This document shows positions 46,328 to 56,613 of a stretch of 64,000 nt of DNA, one piece after another. The notes beneath the pieces were generated by a model. That model was given only the letters and a program-made list of their open reading frames with translations, did not search any database and was not told where the DNA came from. The first letter of the stretch is position 1. Each line of letters begins with the position of its first letter. This DNA comes from Knufia peltigerae (taxonomy: Eukaryota; Ascomycota; Eurotiomycetes; Chaetothyriales; Trichomeriaceae). The position numbers and the translations under genes were made by a program. Location of the stretch: contig JAPDRN010000080.1 of assembly GCA_030247855.1 (NCBI GenBank), positions 103,833 through 167,832 of the forward strand, given 5' to 3'.

Positions 46328-47311
46328 ATGGCCTCACGTGAAGTGTTCAGGATTCCAGAATCGGTACGAGCGCTTGACTATCCTCATAAGCATCTTCCAC
46401 TAACACAGAACATCAAGATCCTCGAGAAGGCGCTGGTGGAGGTGTCGGCTCCGCAACATCATGGTCTCAAGAGAAAGCGTAACGACGAGATCAATGAAAA
46501 CCCCGTCAAGGCCGATTCTGTCACGGGAAAATACAAGACAGTTTTCGGACGCAGGGTCGCAGAGGCAAAGACAAAGACACAAACACAAACACAGAATTAC
46601 CCTGAGACAATTATCGAGACGATTGACCATGACTTGCTCGTCCAAATTTTTGGATACCTCGACGTCCCGAGCCGCGTTTCACTAGCCCTGACGAACAAAT
46701 TCTTTGGCAGCTTCTGCATGACTCCTGGAGTCAGCGGACCCATTCTCTTGTCAAATTGCACACAACTCAATTACGTACCGGACTCAGATTCACTGATCGG
46801 CTACAGTCACGACGAATACCACACATACTGCAGCAGACGCCGCATGACTCTCCTCCTCCTGCGCAACTGGATGCCCAGCGACCTCCAGTTCTGTTGGACC
46901 TGCATGAAATACACGCCTCTTTCGGGAACCAAGCCCACTGAAGCCTTCTTCAAACCATGGAATGACAATGCCAAGGGCACAATGGTCATCACCATGATCG
47001 ACGAGTCGGGAAAGGAAGACCCAGACTCAACCCTTCGCGTCGAATTGCACTGTCACGACGCCTGTCTCCCTCGCATCGCTAAGACCCAGCCGATGCCATT
47101 TGATCTGCTCTGTCGGCACTTGCCAGGCGGCCGTGCCGTCCACTACAACTTCGGCGTCGAGATGCAGGAGGTTGTCTACTTGGGAAGTGAGGTTTTTGAG
47201 TGGGGCCTTGCGATGCCCCGCGTCAATCACATAATGAAGATACGGCGCGTCAGCTTCGAGGAAGCTCTCTGTAAGCATGTGGGTTCTCCCATTGGCTTGT
47301 GGAAGAAGTGA
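46328..47311 (+). CDS. F-box domain protein (327 aa)
   Basis: Single-exon gene. The F-box lies at about residues 100-140 (DHDLLVQIFGYLDVPSRVSL, ALTNKFFGSFC) and would bind Skp1 in an SCF ubiquitin ligase. The N-terminal 90 residues are basic and low in complexity (a TKTQTQTQ run from an ACAAAC-type repeat). The C-terminal half contains FCWTCMKYTPLSG and ELHCHDACLPR, a conserved Cys/His-bearing region in many fungal F-box proteins of unknown target. No leucine-rich or WD repeats are seen, so the substrate is unknown. The length is usual for this fungal class. Confidence 0.85.
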   Translation: MASREVFRIPESVRALDYPHKHLPLTQNIKILEKALVEVSAPQHHGLKRKRNDEINENPVKADSVTGKYKTVFGRRVAEAKTKTQTQTQNYPETIIETIDHDLLVQIFGYLDVPSRVSLALTNKFFGSFCMTPGVSGPILLSNCTQLNYVPDSDSLIGYSHDEYHTYCSRRRMTLLLLRNWMPSDLQFCWTCMKYTPLSGTKPTEAFFKPWNDNAKGTMVITMIDESGKEDPDSTLRVELHCHDACLPRIAKTQPMPFDLLCRHLPGGRAVHYNFGVEMQEVVYLGSEVFEWGLAMPRVNHIMKIRRVSFEEALCKHVGSPIGLWKK

Positions 47312-48149
47312 GACACCGAGGAGAAGATTGGGTAGAAGAATAGGTTCTCCAAATAGGCAATCCACGTGTGGTGTTCGTTATGTCGAGCTTTCTTTCCACT
47401 GGCTTTGTGAATCGTAAGCACCCGAGTGATATTGCATGTTGTTCTTCTTCGATTATGAAGCAGTATTTGAGAGTCAAAGTGGCCCCAAGCGTGCACTGGT
47501 CTACCGATCTTTGTAGCAATGTCGTCCGTCAGTACCAACCCGAGTATTAGGTGGAACCGAAGTTAGAGGGTAGTGATTTGTATGCTTGATCCCCCTCAAA
47601 CCGAACCAATTGTCTCTGTGACGTTGGCTGACTCGCAGCCGTCACGACTAACATGAAGCAAAACGGGGCAATGACTGTCGACTGGATGGGTGTGCATGTT
47701 GAATGATGACTGATTGACTGTCTTGAAGAGGGGCTTCCCTCTTCTGGAGATGGCGACCGGGAACTATTACCACGTTCTATGTAAGACTTGCCCCATTGCG
47801 AACACTGTTGTCACGGTAGTCGTGTAGAAGGCGGCGCTAAACCTCATCAGACAGAAGGCCTTTGTGCCGTGGTGGAGCTTTTAAAACAGTGTATGCTTTC
47901 TGTAGCAGGCGAAACAAAGTCGACCGTGGTGTGATGATGGGTCACATGGCACACCTCAAATAGGTGCTCTGCAACAACACAGCATTCTGAAGCCGTGTGC
48001 TTTATGTCTAGCGACGCCTGTAGTGGTATGTCGTCTGTGTCCTGGTTGGACGTTTTTGGCGATATGGGGTATATCGGTAGGGTACCGATGCATATTGTGG
48101 ATCCGTGGATTTGCTGAATAGTTCCAGTTGCTAAGAGAGACCTGTTCTG

Positions 48150-48184
48150 CACACACACACGCGCACGCGCGCGCGCGAACACAC
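48150..48184. repeat. Alternating CA/CG tract (Z-DNA-prone)
   Basis: A (CA)n stretch passes into (CG)n and returns to CA; nearly perfect purine-pyrimidine alternation over about 35 nt. Confidence 0.9.
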
Positions 48185-48939
48185 TTGGGTTACTCAACAT
48201 TCTTAGCAGCTGCAGCGTTGAGGGGTGAGATGAATTGAGGTAGCAGTTGCAGCTGTCCGGACGAAGTTGGAAGCCAGGTTGAAATGGTTCCCTCCTTTGA
48301 ACTTGAGGAGAGGGCATGAATATGAGTACGAGTTCAAGGTATTCGAAATGCAATGCATCAAGTGTCTTCCCTTCCCACAGGCTTATTTCTGTATTGGTGG
48401 GTACCTACATGTCTCGTCGATGCGTTAGGTCTTGAGTGACAGTAGAACACACAGGGCCTCGCTTCGTGTGGAGGATGAAGCACTCAACTGCAGCATGGTG
48501 ACACCCGGCGAGCTACCGGGACCAGGGCTGGACGTGCAGCCTCAAAATATTATGAGGCACCCAATGGTCTCGGTGCAAAGACATCCTCTAGAAGCTATCA
48601 CGATTTGCAAGGAATGATTGGTGTAGGAAAGAAAGCTGGCAACGCATGTTGTAAGCGGGGAAACAGGGAATGATTGCAAGCGGTCGTAGTGTCCGGGAGA
48701 AGGCGAAGAGAAAAAGAGAAAGCCATTTGATGTCATGGTCCATAGCACGAGTCCACAAGCTTCGCATCATGCCATGTCAAAATCCCGCGCAAATCAGTTC
48801 GCGTACCTGAAGATACGAGGAGGAAGTGTTGGGTTCGCGCGGTGGGATGTAGTGGAAGGGTAGGGAACAAATAGTGGTCAGCCCCCAGCTAAAACAGCTA
48901 AAACAGCTCCCCGGCTGCACCAACCCACGCCGCCAGTGT

Positions 48940-48970
48940 TGAACATCCCACGTTCAGGGTGGGATGTTCA
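48940..48970. repeat. Perfect 12-bp inverted repeat with 7-nt loop
   Basis: TGAACATCCCAC at 48940-48951 and GTGGGATGTTCA at 48959-48970 flank GTTCAGG. Confidence 0.9.
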
Positions 48971-49790
48971 TTTCCTCCCGTGAAAGATGAATATTTATCG
49001 ACTCAATGAGACATATAGAATCAAGGATCAGGAATCGGTGTTTTTCTCTCTCTGTGCGAGTTTCTCAAAAGCACCTTGAGGCTGTCCAACTCAGCTTACG
49101 CTTCGGTTTGACGCAAAAGGGGAGTAAGGCGTCGACAAGCATGCAGCATTCTGGGCATATGAGGGATAAAACAAGCAGCAGAAAGTGTCCAAGTGACCAT
49201 CCCGCATGAAGTTGGGCTCGTAAAACCCTTGCACCGACCTGCGTCAGAAGAAGCATCAAGTGGCATCGCCTTCGTTGTGCCCCTCCAGGAACATCAACAA
49301 ATTGGACGTCATGGGCCTTGTCCATTAAGGCCCTTTTAGGCGTATCATTGTCACTGAAACTACTACTCATCCAGTAGCTCAGAACCATTCCTCTCCACGT
49401 CGCTGATGCGCTTCTTACTGCTCCAGACTGAGGCCGAGTACTCACTTATACGCTGTCAATCTGCCTGCCTACGGTACCTTACCTTGCCTTATTCACAAAA
49501 GACCGCGTCCTCTGCCTCGAATCACCGTCGCTCCCCTTGTTCCATGGCTGGTCAGCCGATGCGAGCGTCATTCCTCTGCAAATCGCATCTCTCTCGCCTA
49601 TGTACCCGGAAAGGCACATGCCTCACTCCGAGTTCAACAGGTCTTCGTCTTCGTCCTCGTCCTCGTCCTTGTGAAAGATCCTTCGATTTCTGCAACGCAC
49701 CTGCCCTCGTGGCCGTGTGGTACCTCTCTCCACCTTGAAATTCTCACAAAAGAAAGTCCTCTCCTGCCAGACTCCTTTGGCAACTATCGT

Positions 49791-49815
49791 CCTCCCTCTC
49801 TCTCTCTCTCTCTTT
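49791..49815. repeat. (CT)n tract in the 5' leader of the luciferase-domain gene
   Basis: A pyrimidine tract dominated by CT dinucleotides that lies 60-85 nt before the start codon. Such tracts are frequent in fungal core promoters. Confidence 0.8.
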
Positions 49816-49875
49816 TTCTATATTTTCTGTCATTGCTGAGCTTCCTCCTGTTACAAGAGTGCACGCCAATTCAAC

Positions 49876-50842
49876 ATGAACAACGATCTGTATATCCTTC
49901 CTAATGCAACCGAGCCTCAGGTCCTCCACTCCTCTCTGCCTCTGCATCCCATTCTGGTCGTTGCTGCCCTCGCCATCTCGTTGGTGAGCTTTGCACTGTG
50001 GTGTGTCCAAGATTATCGCTTGTACAAGTCACTGGGACCAGGAGGGCCACCATACAATGTGTACGGCTGGGTCCTGACCTCCTTCATCGTTCGTCCTTAT
50101 ACACTCTCAGCACATGACACGACATGGACAGGTGACTATCCTGAGAATGCTGCCCACAAAGAGATTCTGGCACTTCCAAATCGAAAAGGATCTCGCCCAC
50201 TGATCCTGGGCATTGCTCCTCAACGACAATTCAGCCAGAACCCGGGACCGTCGATGAATGCGGTGAGTTTGGTCAGCATGTGAACTCGACAGGAGCTCAT
50301 CCCCTTGATATTGTCTTGTGAGGTTTGTGGCTAATGACTGTAAGCGTGTGACATCTCTTTTTACCTCACTTGTTTTGAGAAATCCTAGGTCACTGCAGCA
50401 AAACCTTTCCAGCCTTGAAAAGCACAACATTGCTCTTTTTGTACATCCAAGTCTCCTAGCCAAACCTCAAAACCTTCCCGAGGTTGCCACCGTCTCCCGA
50501 GGAGAACTTGGTCATATCCACGGCGACGCATCCATGCATCTGTATTTCTCACCTGCAGATGCCAAAGAGATCATTGAGAAGGGCTGGGCCGAACGACACC
50601 GTTGTGCAAGAACAGCTCCATGGTGGTTAGGTGGCAGGAAATACAGTTGGAAGATCGGAGACACGTTTCTGATAGTGTATGCTCCAAGAAATGAGGAAGA
50701 GTTGGAAATTCTGCAGACTTTGCTCAGAGCCAGTGCTAGATTTATGACCGGAGAAGAGACGGTGGTGGCGCCATTGAAGGATGACCAAGAGATGGAGCAT
50801 GAACATGATCATTGCCGAAGGAAAAGTGCTCCCGCAGCCTGA
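49876..50842 (+). CDS. Membrane-anchored luciferase-domain protein (276 aa)
   Basis: Two exons (49876-50262 and 50399-50842) join in phase 0 to give 277 codons. An N-terminal anchor is visible at about residues 25-43 (ILVVAALAISLVSFALWCV), followed by the fungal phrase LYKSLGPGGPPYNVYGWVL. The C-terminal domain reads LGHIHGDASMHLYFSPADAK, EIIEKGWAERHRCAR, APWWLGG and DTFLIVYAPRNEEELEILQT. It matches the small luciferase-named domain (PF17648 type) widespread in ascomycetes. Despite the name, light emission has not been shown for such fungal proteins; function is unknown. The acceptor at 50398 was chosen because the nearer TAG acceptor at 50388 breaks the frame. Confidence 0.82.
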
Positions 50843-51339
50843 CGATGCTCTTTCTGGACGCCATGATATCTGTCAGACTGGCAAGTCAACAATGTCGATT
50901 CACGATGGCATTCTCAAAGCATATGTCTCCTGGAGTGTTGGGGATGTCATTGTTATCATGGACCGTGGTATGGGAAGAGAGATGGAAATCAACTTGTCAA
51001 CTACAACGACCATCATGTTTTAGAACGTTCACTGTGCGGAGTCCGGACGGATTGAACACTCATGAAGAATTCTAGGAGATGAAAGAAAATAGCAATCAAT
51101 CGTCTGGTTAAAAGCTCGCACTGGACGAAATATGTACCTATATGTAATCTGTGCTCCGTACTAGGCTTGCTCTCGTACTAACGAGCGCAGCCGAGAATAA
51201 GCGCAAAATACTGACCCGTCAATGCCGCCGATCGGGCAGAATGGCGCATTTCATATCCCATACACCTTATTTGTCTCTGCTCATCATATTTCTAACCACC
51301 ACCATCCTGTCCCTCAATCATCCACAAAAGGCCGACAGC
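50843..51339. other. Intergenic, no separate gene seen
   Basis: 497 bp before the lip5 start. Its last 190 bp stay open in the lip5 frame, with a second possible ATG at 51241. A TGCTCCGTAC motif copy is at about 51152. Confidence 0.5.
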
Positions 51340-52608
51340 ATGGCCACAGTCGTCCCGCGTCATCGTTGTCTCAACGGACAACCTTGGTCTTCACCTTTCA
51401 AAGTCTTTTTGCTCCAGGGCACCACCAATCCAACCGCATCAGCCCCTCGTCGGACATTTGCCACCACGACCGACGATGTCCCAACAACAAAGCCACGGGT
51501 GCGAGCCACTACATTCGCAGACAAACTCAACGCCGGTCCTTCATTTTCAGATTTTGTGTCTGGCAGAGACGAGCCTTTAGATCCGTCCGAAGCCTATGCC
51601 CTCAAGACCGCGCTGGTAGGGCCGGAAGGCAAGAAGAAACAAATTACCCGGTTGCCTTCGTGGCTCAAGACCTCGATTCCCGACAGCGCAAATTATAAAA
51701 AGATCAAGAATGACCTTCGAGGTCTCAATCTGCACACTGTCTGCGAGGAAGCCCGGTGTCCCAACATCTCCGAATGCTGGGGCGGAAGCAGCAAGTCCGC
51801 CGCAACGGCGACGATCATGCTGATGGGCGACACCTGCACACGAGGTTGTCGCTTTTGCAGCGTGAAGACATCCAAGACACCCCCACCGTTGGATCCGCAC
51901 GAGCCCGAACATACCGCTGAGGCATTGTCACGTTGGGGACTGGGTTACGTGGTTATGACGGTCGTGGACCGAGATGATCTGCCGGACGGCGGTGCGCACC
52001 ATCTCGCCGAGACAATTCGAAAAGTCAAGGCAAAAGCACCGTCTATATTGGTGGAATGCTTGACAGGAGATTACCAAGGCGACCTGGAAATGGTCAAGCT
52101 GGTCGCTACATCTGGTCTGGACGTTTATGCGCACAACGTGGAAACCACCGAGGCACTCACCTCACAGGTTCGAGATCGTCGTGCAAACTTCAGACAATCC
52201 CTGAGCGTCCTTCAAGCCGCCAAAAAGGCCAAGCCGGAATTGATCACAAAGACGTCCATGATGCTCGGACTGGGGGAGACGGAGGAGGACGTGTGGGCTG
52301 CGCTGCGAGATCTGCGCGCTAATAGCGTTGATGTGGTCACCTTTGGCCAGTACATGCGGCCGACAAAGAGACACATGGCCGTACACGAGTATGTCACTCC
52401 AGACGTGTTTGAGCAATGGAGAGTCAGGGCGCTTGAGATGGGCTTCCTCTACGTCGCAAGTGGTCCATTAGTTCGAAGCAGCTACAAGGCTGGTGAGGCC
52501 TTTATCGAAAACGTCTTGAAGAAGAGGCGAGCTGGTCGAGCAGAGACCGCGACGGCAGATATCGCGGGCGATATACCCGTGAACAGTATCGAGCTGGGCA
52601 AGGCTTGA
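51340..52608 (+). CDS. lip5: Lipoyl synthase, mitochondrial (422 aa)
   Basis: Radical-SAM enzyme that inserts two sulfurs into protein-bound octanoyl groups to make lipoyl cofactor for pyruvate and 2-oxoglutarate dehydrogenases. Both [4Fe-4S] sites are complete: C135, C140 and C146 ([12 protein letters not shown]) and C166, C170 and C173 (CTRGCRFC). The terminal RSSYKAGE carries the RSS[FY] signature whose Ser binds the auxiliary cluster. The start at 51340 ([16 protein letters not shown]) gives a normal mitochondrial presequence ending near RRTFATTT. An earlier in-frame ATG at 51241 would add a hydrophobic stretch unlike a presequence. Single exon, with a usual length. Confidence 0.96.
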   Translation: MATVVPRHRCLNGQPWSSPFKVFLLQGTTNPTASAPRRTFATTTDDVPTTKPRVRATTFADKLNAGPSFSDFVSGRDEPLDPSEAYALKTALVGPEGKKKQITRLPSWLKTSIPDSANYKKIKNDLRGLNLHTVCEEARCPNISECWGGSSKSAATATIMLMGDTCTRGCRFCSVKTSKTPPPLDPHEPEHTAEALSRWGLGYVVMTVVDRDDLPDGGAHHLAETIRKVKAKAPSILVECLTGDYQGDLEMVKLVATSGLDVYAHNVETTEALTSQVRDRRANFRQSLSVLQAAKKAKPELITKTSMMLGLGETEEDVWAALRDLRANSVDVVTFGQYMRPTKRHMAVHEYVTPDVFEQWRVRALEMGFLYVASGPLVRSSYKAGEAFIENVLKKRRAGRAETATADIAGDIPVNSIELGKA

Positions 52609-52905
52609 TTTTAACCAGCTGTTGACCGTTTTATGTTGGATTCGGCGTTTGGCTATTGCCCTGGATGTACGAAATGGCTCGTGTATAGCAGTTCTCCTTC
52701 ATCGGTGGAAGATAAGAGATCAGAATGAAATATTTTCATCGTCATTGTCAACCAATGGCTAGACTAGATTGACCTTTTCCAGCAACTTAGAAGACCTGAG
52801 TGTTTATCTCCTGCAACATCACTAGATAACCTGTAACGCCACACGCCATGCTCATATGTACCAGCCCACGATTGGGCTCGTCCGGTTTGTTCACGTCTCG
52901 TCCTG

Positions 52906-53469
52906 TCAACCACAGCTCCCGCACTCGGGTGCCCTGACGTCGTCTATTCCGCCGAATCTTCTACCTGCACCACCTCCGCCGAATCCTGAGCCTGATCCTG
53001 AGCCTGATCCGCTGCCACTGCTACCACTACCGCCAGGACCGGCCCCCGTACGATTGACTCCTCCCCACCGCGTCCGTTCCTGGTACGCATTCGGGCGCCC
53101 GCGGGTGTTGAACTGCGAATTCTGCGCCGCCGTGTACGGATCTAGACTGAAGAGGGAGACAAAGTATAAACCTAAAAAGTTGTAGATGTCGTCGCCCAGT
53201 CGGGAGATGCGGGCGGTGATGGGAGGTCTGTTTATTGAGAGGAGAGTGAGTAAGTCGGTTTGTCTTGGGCCGGACGGGAATGGGAAAAGTTCTGAGACGT
53301 TGGGAAGGGGATCGGTTTCGAAACATGGCCAGATTGATTGTCAATCAATAGGCAGAAAGAAAATGGATACGTACGTTTCGAGAACATGTCCTGACGAAGA
53401 GACGTAACTGGAAGATGAGGAGGATGAGGTTGGTTTGTTGGTTGAGGAGGCTTTGGTTTTATCTGCCAT
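52906..53469 (-). CDS. Selenoprotein K/G-like small membrane protein with Cys (138 aa)
   Basis: Exon 1 (53375-53469) encodes a Ser-rich start and SYVSSSGHVLET, and exon 2 (52906-53227) continues RPPITARISRLGDDIYNFLG with a membrane segment LYFVSLFSL; 139 codons in frame. A Gly/Ser repeat and GGGGAGRRFGGIDDVRAP follow, and the protein ends ECGSCG then TGA. The order (YxSxGxVL, one membrane helix, Gly-rich basic tail, terminal Cys or Sec) matches the SelK/SelG family, ER proteins linked to protein quality control and palmitoylation in animals. Here Cys fills the place where animals use selenocysteine. I infer that the TGA is a normal stop, as higher fungi lack Sec machinery. It converges with lip5, 297 bp apart. 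Confidence 0.72.
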
Positions 53470-54025
53470 CGTGGACAATGGTGAAGGATATCTTTGTTGG
53501 AGTCAAGATGAGGAGTGGAGAGTTTGTCGAGAATTATAAACAAATGCGAACAGTATGTATTGATTGAGGATATGGAAAGAGACGTGAAGTCGTTGGATGG
53601 TTCGGGGTGGAATGCGAGGGGTGATTGACGACAGCCGCAGTTTTAGTGGCAGCCTTGTTCAGCCTTGTCGGCAGGTCGTGTCGTTAGTTACACACGGGGC
53701 TTCTCCTAGGCAGTTCAGCGGACGATTTGCCTTGTCTACGAAGTAACCCATGCGGAGTACAAGCATCTGTTTCGATACAGCACCGCTTTACCTCTGCTTA
53801 CCGTCTTGTTATCACATACATCCCCCACTAACAATACGCGGGGATTCGACACCCATCCTCGATGACACCCTCATATTCGCTTGCGAGGTGGCACTGGCCC
53901 CCAAATGTCTTGTGAACCAGGCGCCAATTGCACTCAGTTGCCAGGCCTGGTTATGACTTGTCAGCCTCAAGGGATAAGATGTTGCCTTGTGATGCCTATC
54001 GCCAAAAGAAATGAACTGAAACTTG
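53470..54025. other. Intergenic, no gene seen
   Basis: 556 bp between the SelK-like gene start and the truncated membrane-protein relic. A TGCGGAGTAC motif is at 53751-53760. The missing 5' part of the relic was not found here. Confidence 0.5.
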
Positions 54026-55342
54026 ATGAGCGTCCTACGAGCCTTATCGAGAGAAATGGTCACATTTCTTCTTTTTCAGTTGACGCAGCCACAAGGCAAT
54101 TTCGGGGTAGTGACCACCACCGAGGGTGCATCCCAAAATATTTACATTTGGGGTGCGATGAACAACGAGAAACTAGAGCACATATCTGTCCTCTGCTGTA
54201 ATGAGTTCATACAGCAAGTGATGGTCGATGCTGTGTTCAATCTCGCCGACTTGTCCATCAATGCAGGGACGTATCCGCCGGTGGTCGATGAAAGCAGTGC
54301 CCAATTCTTCTCTGAAGCACCCTTCATGCTTTCCAGACTGCCTGGTGGAAGTCTACCGCTACCAGTTGCTCCCATGAGCTCCCAGAATCATGGCTACACC
54401 AATTACCATGATGACAGGGGCGACTTTTTCACCATCATGGCTGGGTCGAAAACTCCATTCCTCAACCCTCCGCCAATCTCAACTTGGGACGATCCTGCAA
54501 ATGACGCTGGGGTTATTGATGGAATCAAGCATTTGACAGGCATTATTCGTGCACAACAGTATAACTATGTAGCACCACTAGCTTCAATACCTGAAAATGT
54601 GACACGGCGCAGCTACAATGGCACAGCCATTGATCCATATGGTACAAGAATTGTTCAGAGCAGCGTCTCTACCAGATTTTAACAGTCGTTTCTGGGTGCC
54701 ATGGTACTCTGCATATTGGCGACTGCATTCCCTGTGGACACAAAAGAAGTCTTGCAAACTAACCCATGCGACATTGCAGGCATGGCCGCTCTGCTGGCTG
54801 ATTCGGAATTGCTTGTTAACGAAGATGATGACGAGAAGGGAAGAGTGGCTGCAATGCCGGTGGATGCTCAAGACATGACTGGGCATCAACTGATGCGGTG
54901 GTGGGATGATCGAGGTTTTCGCTTCCGACTCGGTGGGTTCGATGATAAAGGATACGAGGAGGGCAGCCTGGTCGATTTGAAGTCACCACACTCGGCAGGA
55001 ACAGCTGTAGAAAGCGGGAGTCCCGGACAGGTTACGACTAAGGTGGCGATAAGGAAATACAGATTGGGAATTGTACAAGGTCAAGACGAGGAGTCCAGGA
55101 TTTGCGCGCCAGTGCCAGCAACGCCACCAGACAGCGAAGGGGGCTCGAGGATAGTACATATTCGAAACGAAGATTCTGAAGAGTATACAACTATATCGAG
55201 AACAACATTAGATCTTGGATCAGGTTCGTGTATTGCACACCGTCGAAAAGAAGGGTCTGAGGTACAAGCGACTTTATCGGAAACACAGTCAGATCCACCC
55301 ATCCAATTCCGAAAACGTGCAACGAAGGCTATGACAATATGA
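54026..55342 (+). pseudogene. C-terminal remnant of a large fungal membrane protein, interrupted by TAA
   Basis: A plus-strand frame from 54026 reads NFGVVTTTEGASQNIYIWGA and NEFIQQVMVDAVFNLADLSI, up to a TAA at 54680-54682. The same frame goes on as QSFLGAMVLCILATAFPVDT and NPCDIAGMAALLADSELL, with RWWDDRGFRFRLGGFDDKGY towards the end at 55342. These phrases recall the C-terminal part of large (about 1000 aa) multi-helix fungal proteins of unknown function; this recognition is from memory of the family layout and is tentative. The N-terminal membrane segments are missing and no splice sites fit around the TAA. I read it as a 5'-truncated, interrupted pseudogene; two separate small genes is the alternative. 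Confidence 0.55.
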
Positions 55343-55415
55343 ACAACAAAAGGGTACGATAGTACATTGCTATAAACTTGAACTTGAATCAGCTCCCTCA
55401 CGTGCACACCCTCAG

Positions 55416-56283
55416 TCACGGCTCCTTTACGGCGTTATGAGCGATCTGTCGATTCTCGGCAGTCGTGGTCTGGACATACTTCTGGATATACTCGGGTATG
55501 GGTTCGACCTTGTTTGTTGCGCTTGGTATGGGGCTGTCGAACGTCTCGTACACTGGAACAACCCCGGTCCATACCTTGTCCGTGATGTCGGCCCTGCTCT
55601 CATCTTTGGCTTCATCGTGGGGTCCTCCTTGCCGAACTTTGCCACTGCCAGTCTCGATCTTGACTCGCAGAATGGTGGTGGATGTCATTTCGACATTGTC
55701 GGGTGGGATCCGAGTGTTTTCCCACCGCCCTTGGACGACCTTGTTCGTGATCTTCTGCATCGCGTACAACTTCTCCTGGTCTGTCTCGACCACTTGGGCA
55801 TAACCCTGCAAGACAGCGGATCGGTAATTGTAGCTGTGGGAGTTGGGTGTCAATGAGAGTACCAAGCCGTCCACTTTCGTCGCCGCAATGCACACTGGTA
55901 TGCCCTTTGAGGAACCTCGTGCTAAGCGCATGATTCTTGAGCTGACATAGCCGTGCAAGTAACAGTCCAGTGGCTCATTCAGGTCCGCGGACGGATATTC
56001 GAATGAACCCATGACTCCGATCATTGGCAGAATCGCGGGAAACGGATCCTCTGGGCTGGGTGTGAATGAGACATGGAGGACTGGTGTAGAATTGATGATT
56101 TGGTGGATTGTATGCAAATCATATGTGCCTTTTGTGGGTTTTAACCAAGTCAATTTGTGCCCTTGAAGATTTTTTTTCTGAAAGGAGCGACTAGGACGAT
56201 GGTGGTGACAAGTACTCACCTCTACTGTCATAGCGATTGACTGTATTCTGCTTCTTTTTCGGGTAAACGAGATTCTGGACCAT
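55416..56283 (-). CDS. Flavin-nucleotide-binding protein, PNPOx-like (258 aa)
   Basis: Resembles the split-barrel FMN-binding proteins of the pyridoxamine-phosphate-oxidase-like superfamily (PF12900 type, which includes NimA). Key stretches are TIHQIINSTPVLHVSFTP, LDCYLHGYVSSRIMRLA, VCIAATKVDGLVLSLTPNSH and NYRSAVLQGYAQVVE; the HGYVSSR and S-x-x-Y-RSAVLQG stretches are family landmarks. The start ATG at 56283 gives MVQNLVYPKKKQNTVNRYDS. An intron at 56129-56219 joins SRG to TYDLHTIHQII (259 codons in frame). A shorter intron ending at 56178 breaks the frame. The reaction is unknown. It converges, 73 bp apart, with the pseudogene. Confidence 0.85.
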
Positions 56284-56613
56284 GATTGAATATGTGAGGT
56301 GTAGTTTGTTCTTTTTGGCCTACCACACTACGACATAGACTTGGAATACGTTCCTAGAGGGTATTGGACATCGATTGAGGCACGAGGTTAGTATTTAACC
56401 ATCATTATGACTCCCACCAATGTCTGTGTTGCCGTTACAAAGTCAATGGATGGATGGACAGTGGACAATTCCGCACAAGGAAACTCGATGCGATGCGGAA
56501 TATTGAAGATTTGGAGATGAGCGTCTGGTGTCTTTCTTCGGTCTCGATCTTCAATCGAACTTTCTCTAACAACGAACGAGTACTCGCGATTCTTTGTCCG
56601 TCCGTCGTAGAGC
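56284..56613. promoter_or_regulatory. Short bidirectional promoter
   Basis: 330 bp separate the divergent PNPOx-like and icp55 genes. No specific element is claimed. Confidence 0.45.

Larger units (their letters stand above)
47312..49875. other. 2.6-kb intergenic region with repeats, no gene seen
   Basis: No frame with a recognisable domain (the longest is a 168-codon minus-strand frame at 47847-48353). It holds an alternating purine-pyrimidine tract, a 12-bp hairpin, a short AGCTAAAAC direct repeat near 48888-48905 and a CT tract just before the next gene. Confidence 0.5.

Noticed and set aside
47847..48353. 168-codon minus-strand frame
   Set aside because: It runs through the CA/CG microsatellite and has no domain or homologous phrase.
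56178..56219. 42-nt intron in the PNPOx-like gene
   Set aside because: It leaves the joined frame broken; the longer intron 56129-56219 gives an in-frame product matching the family.
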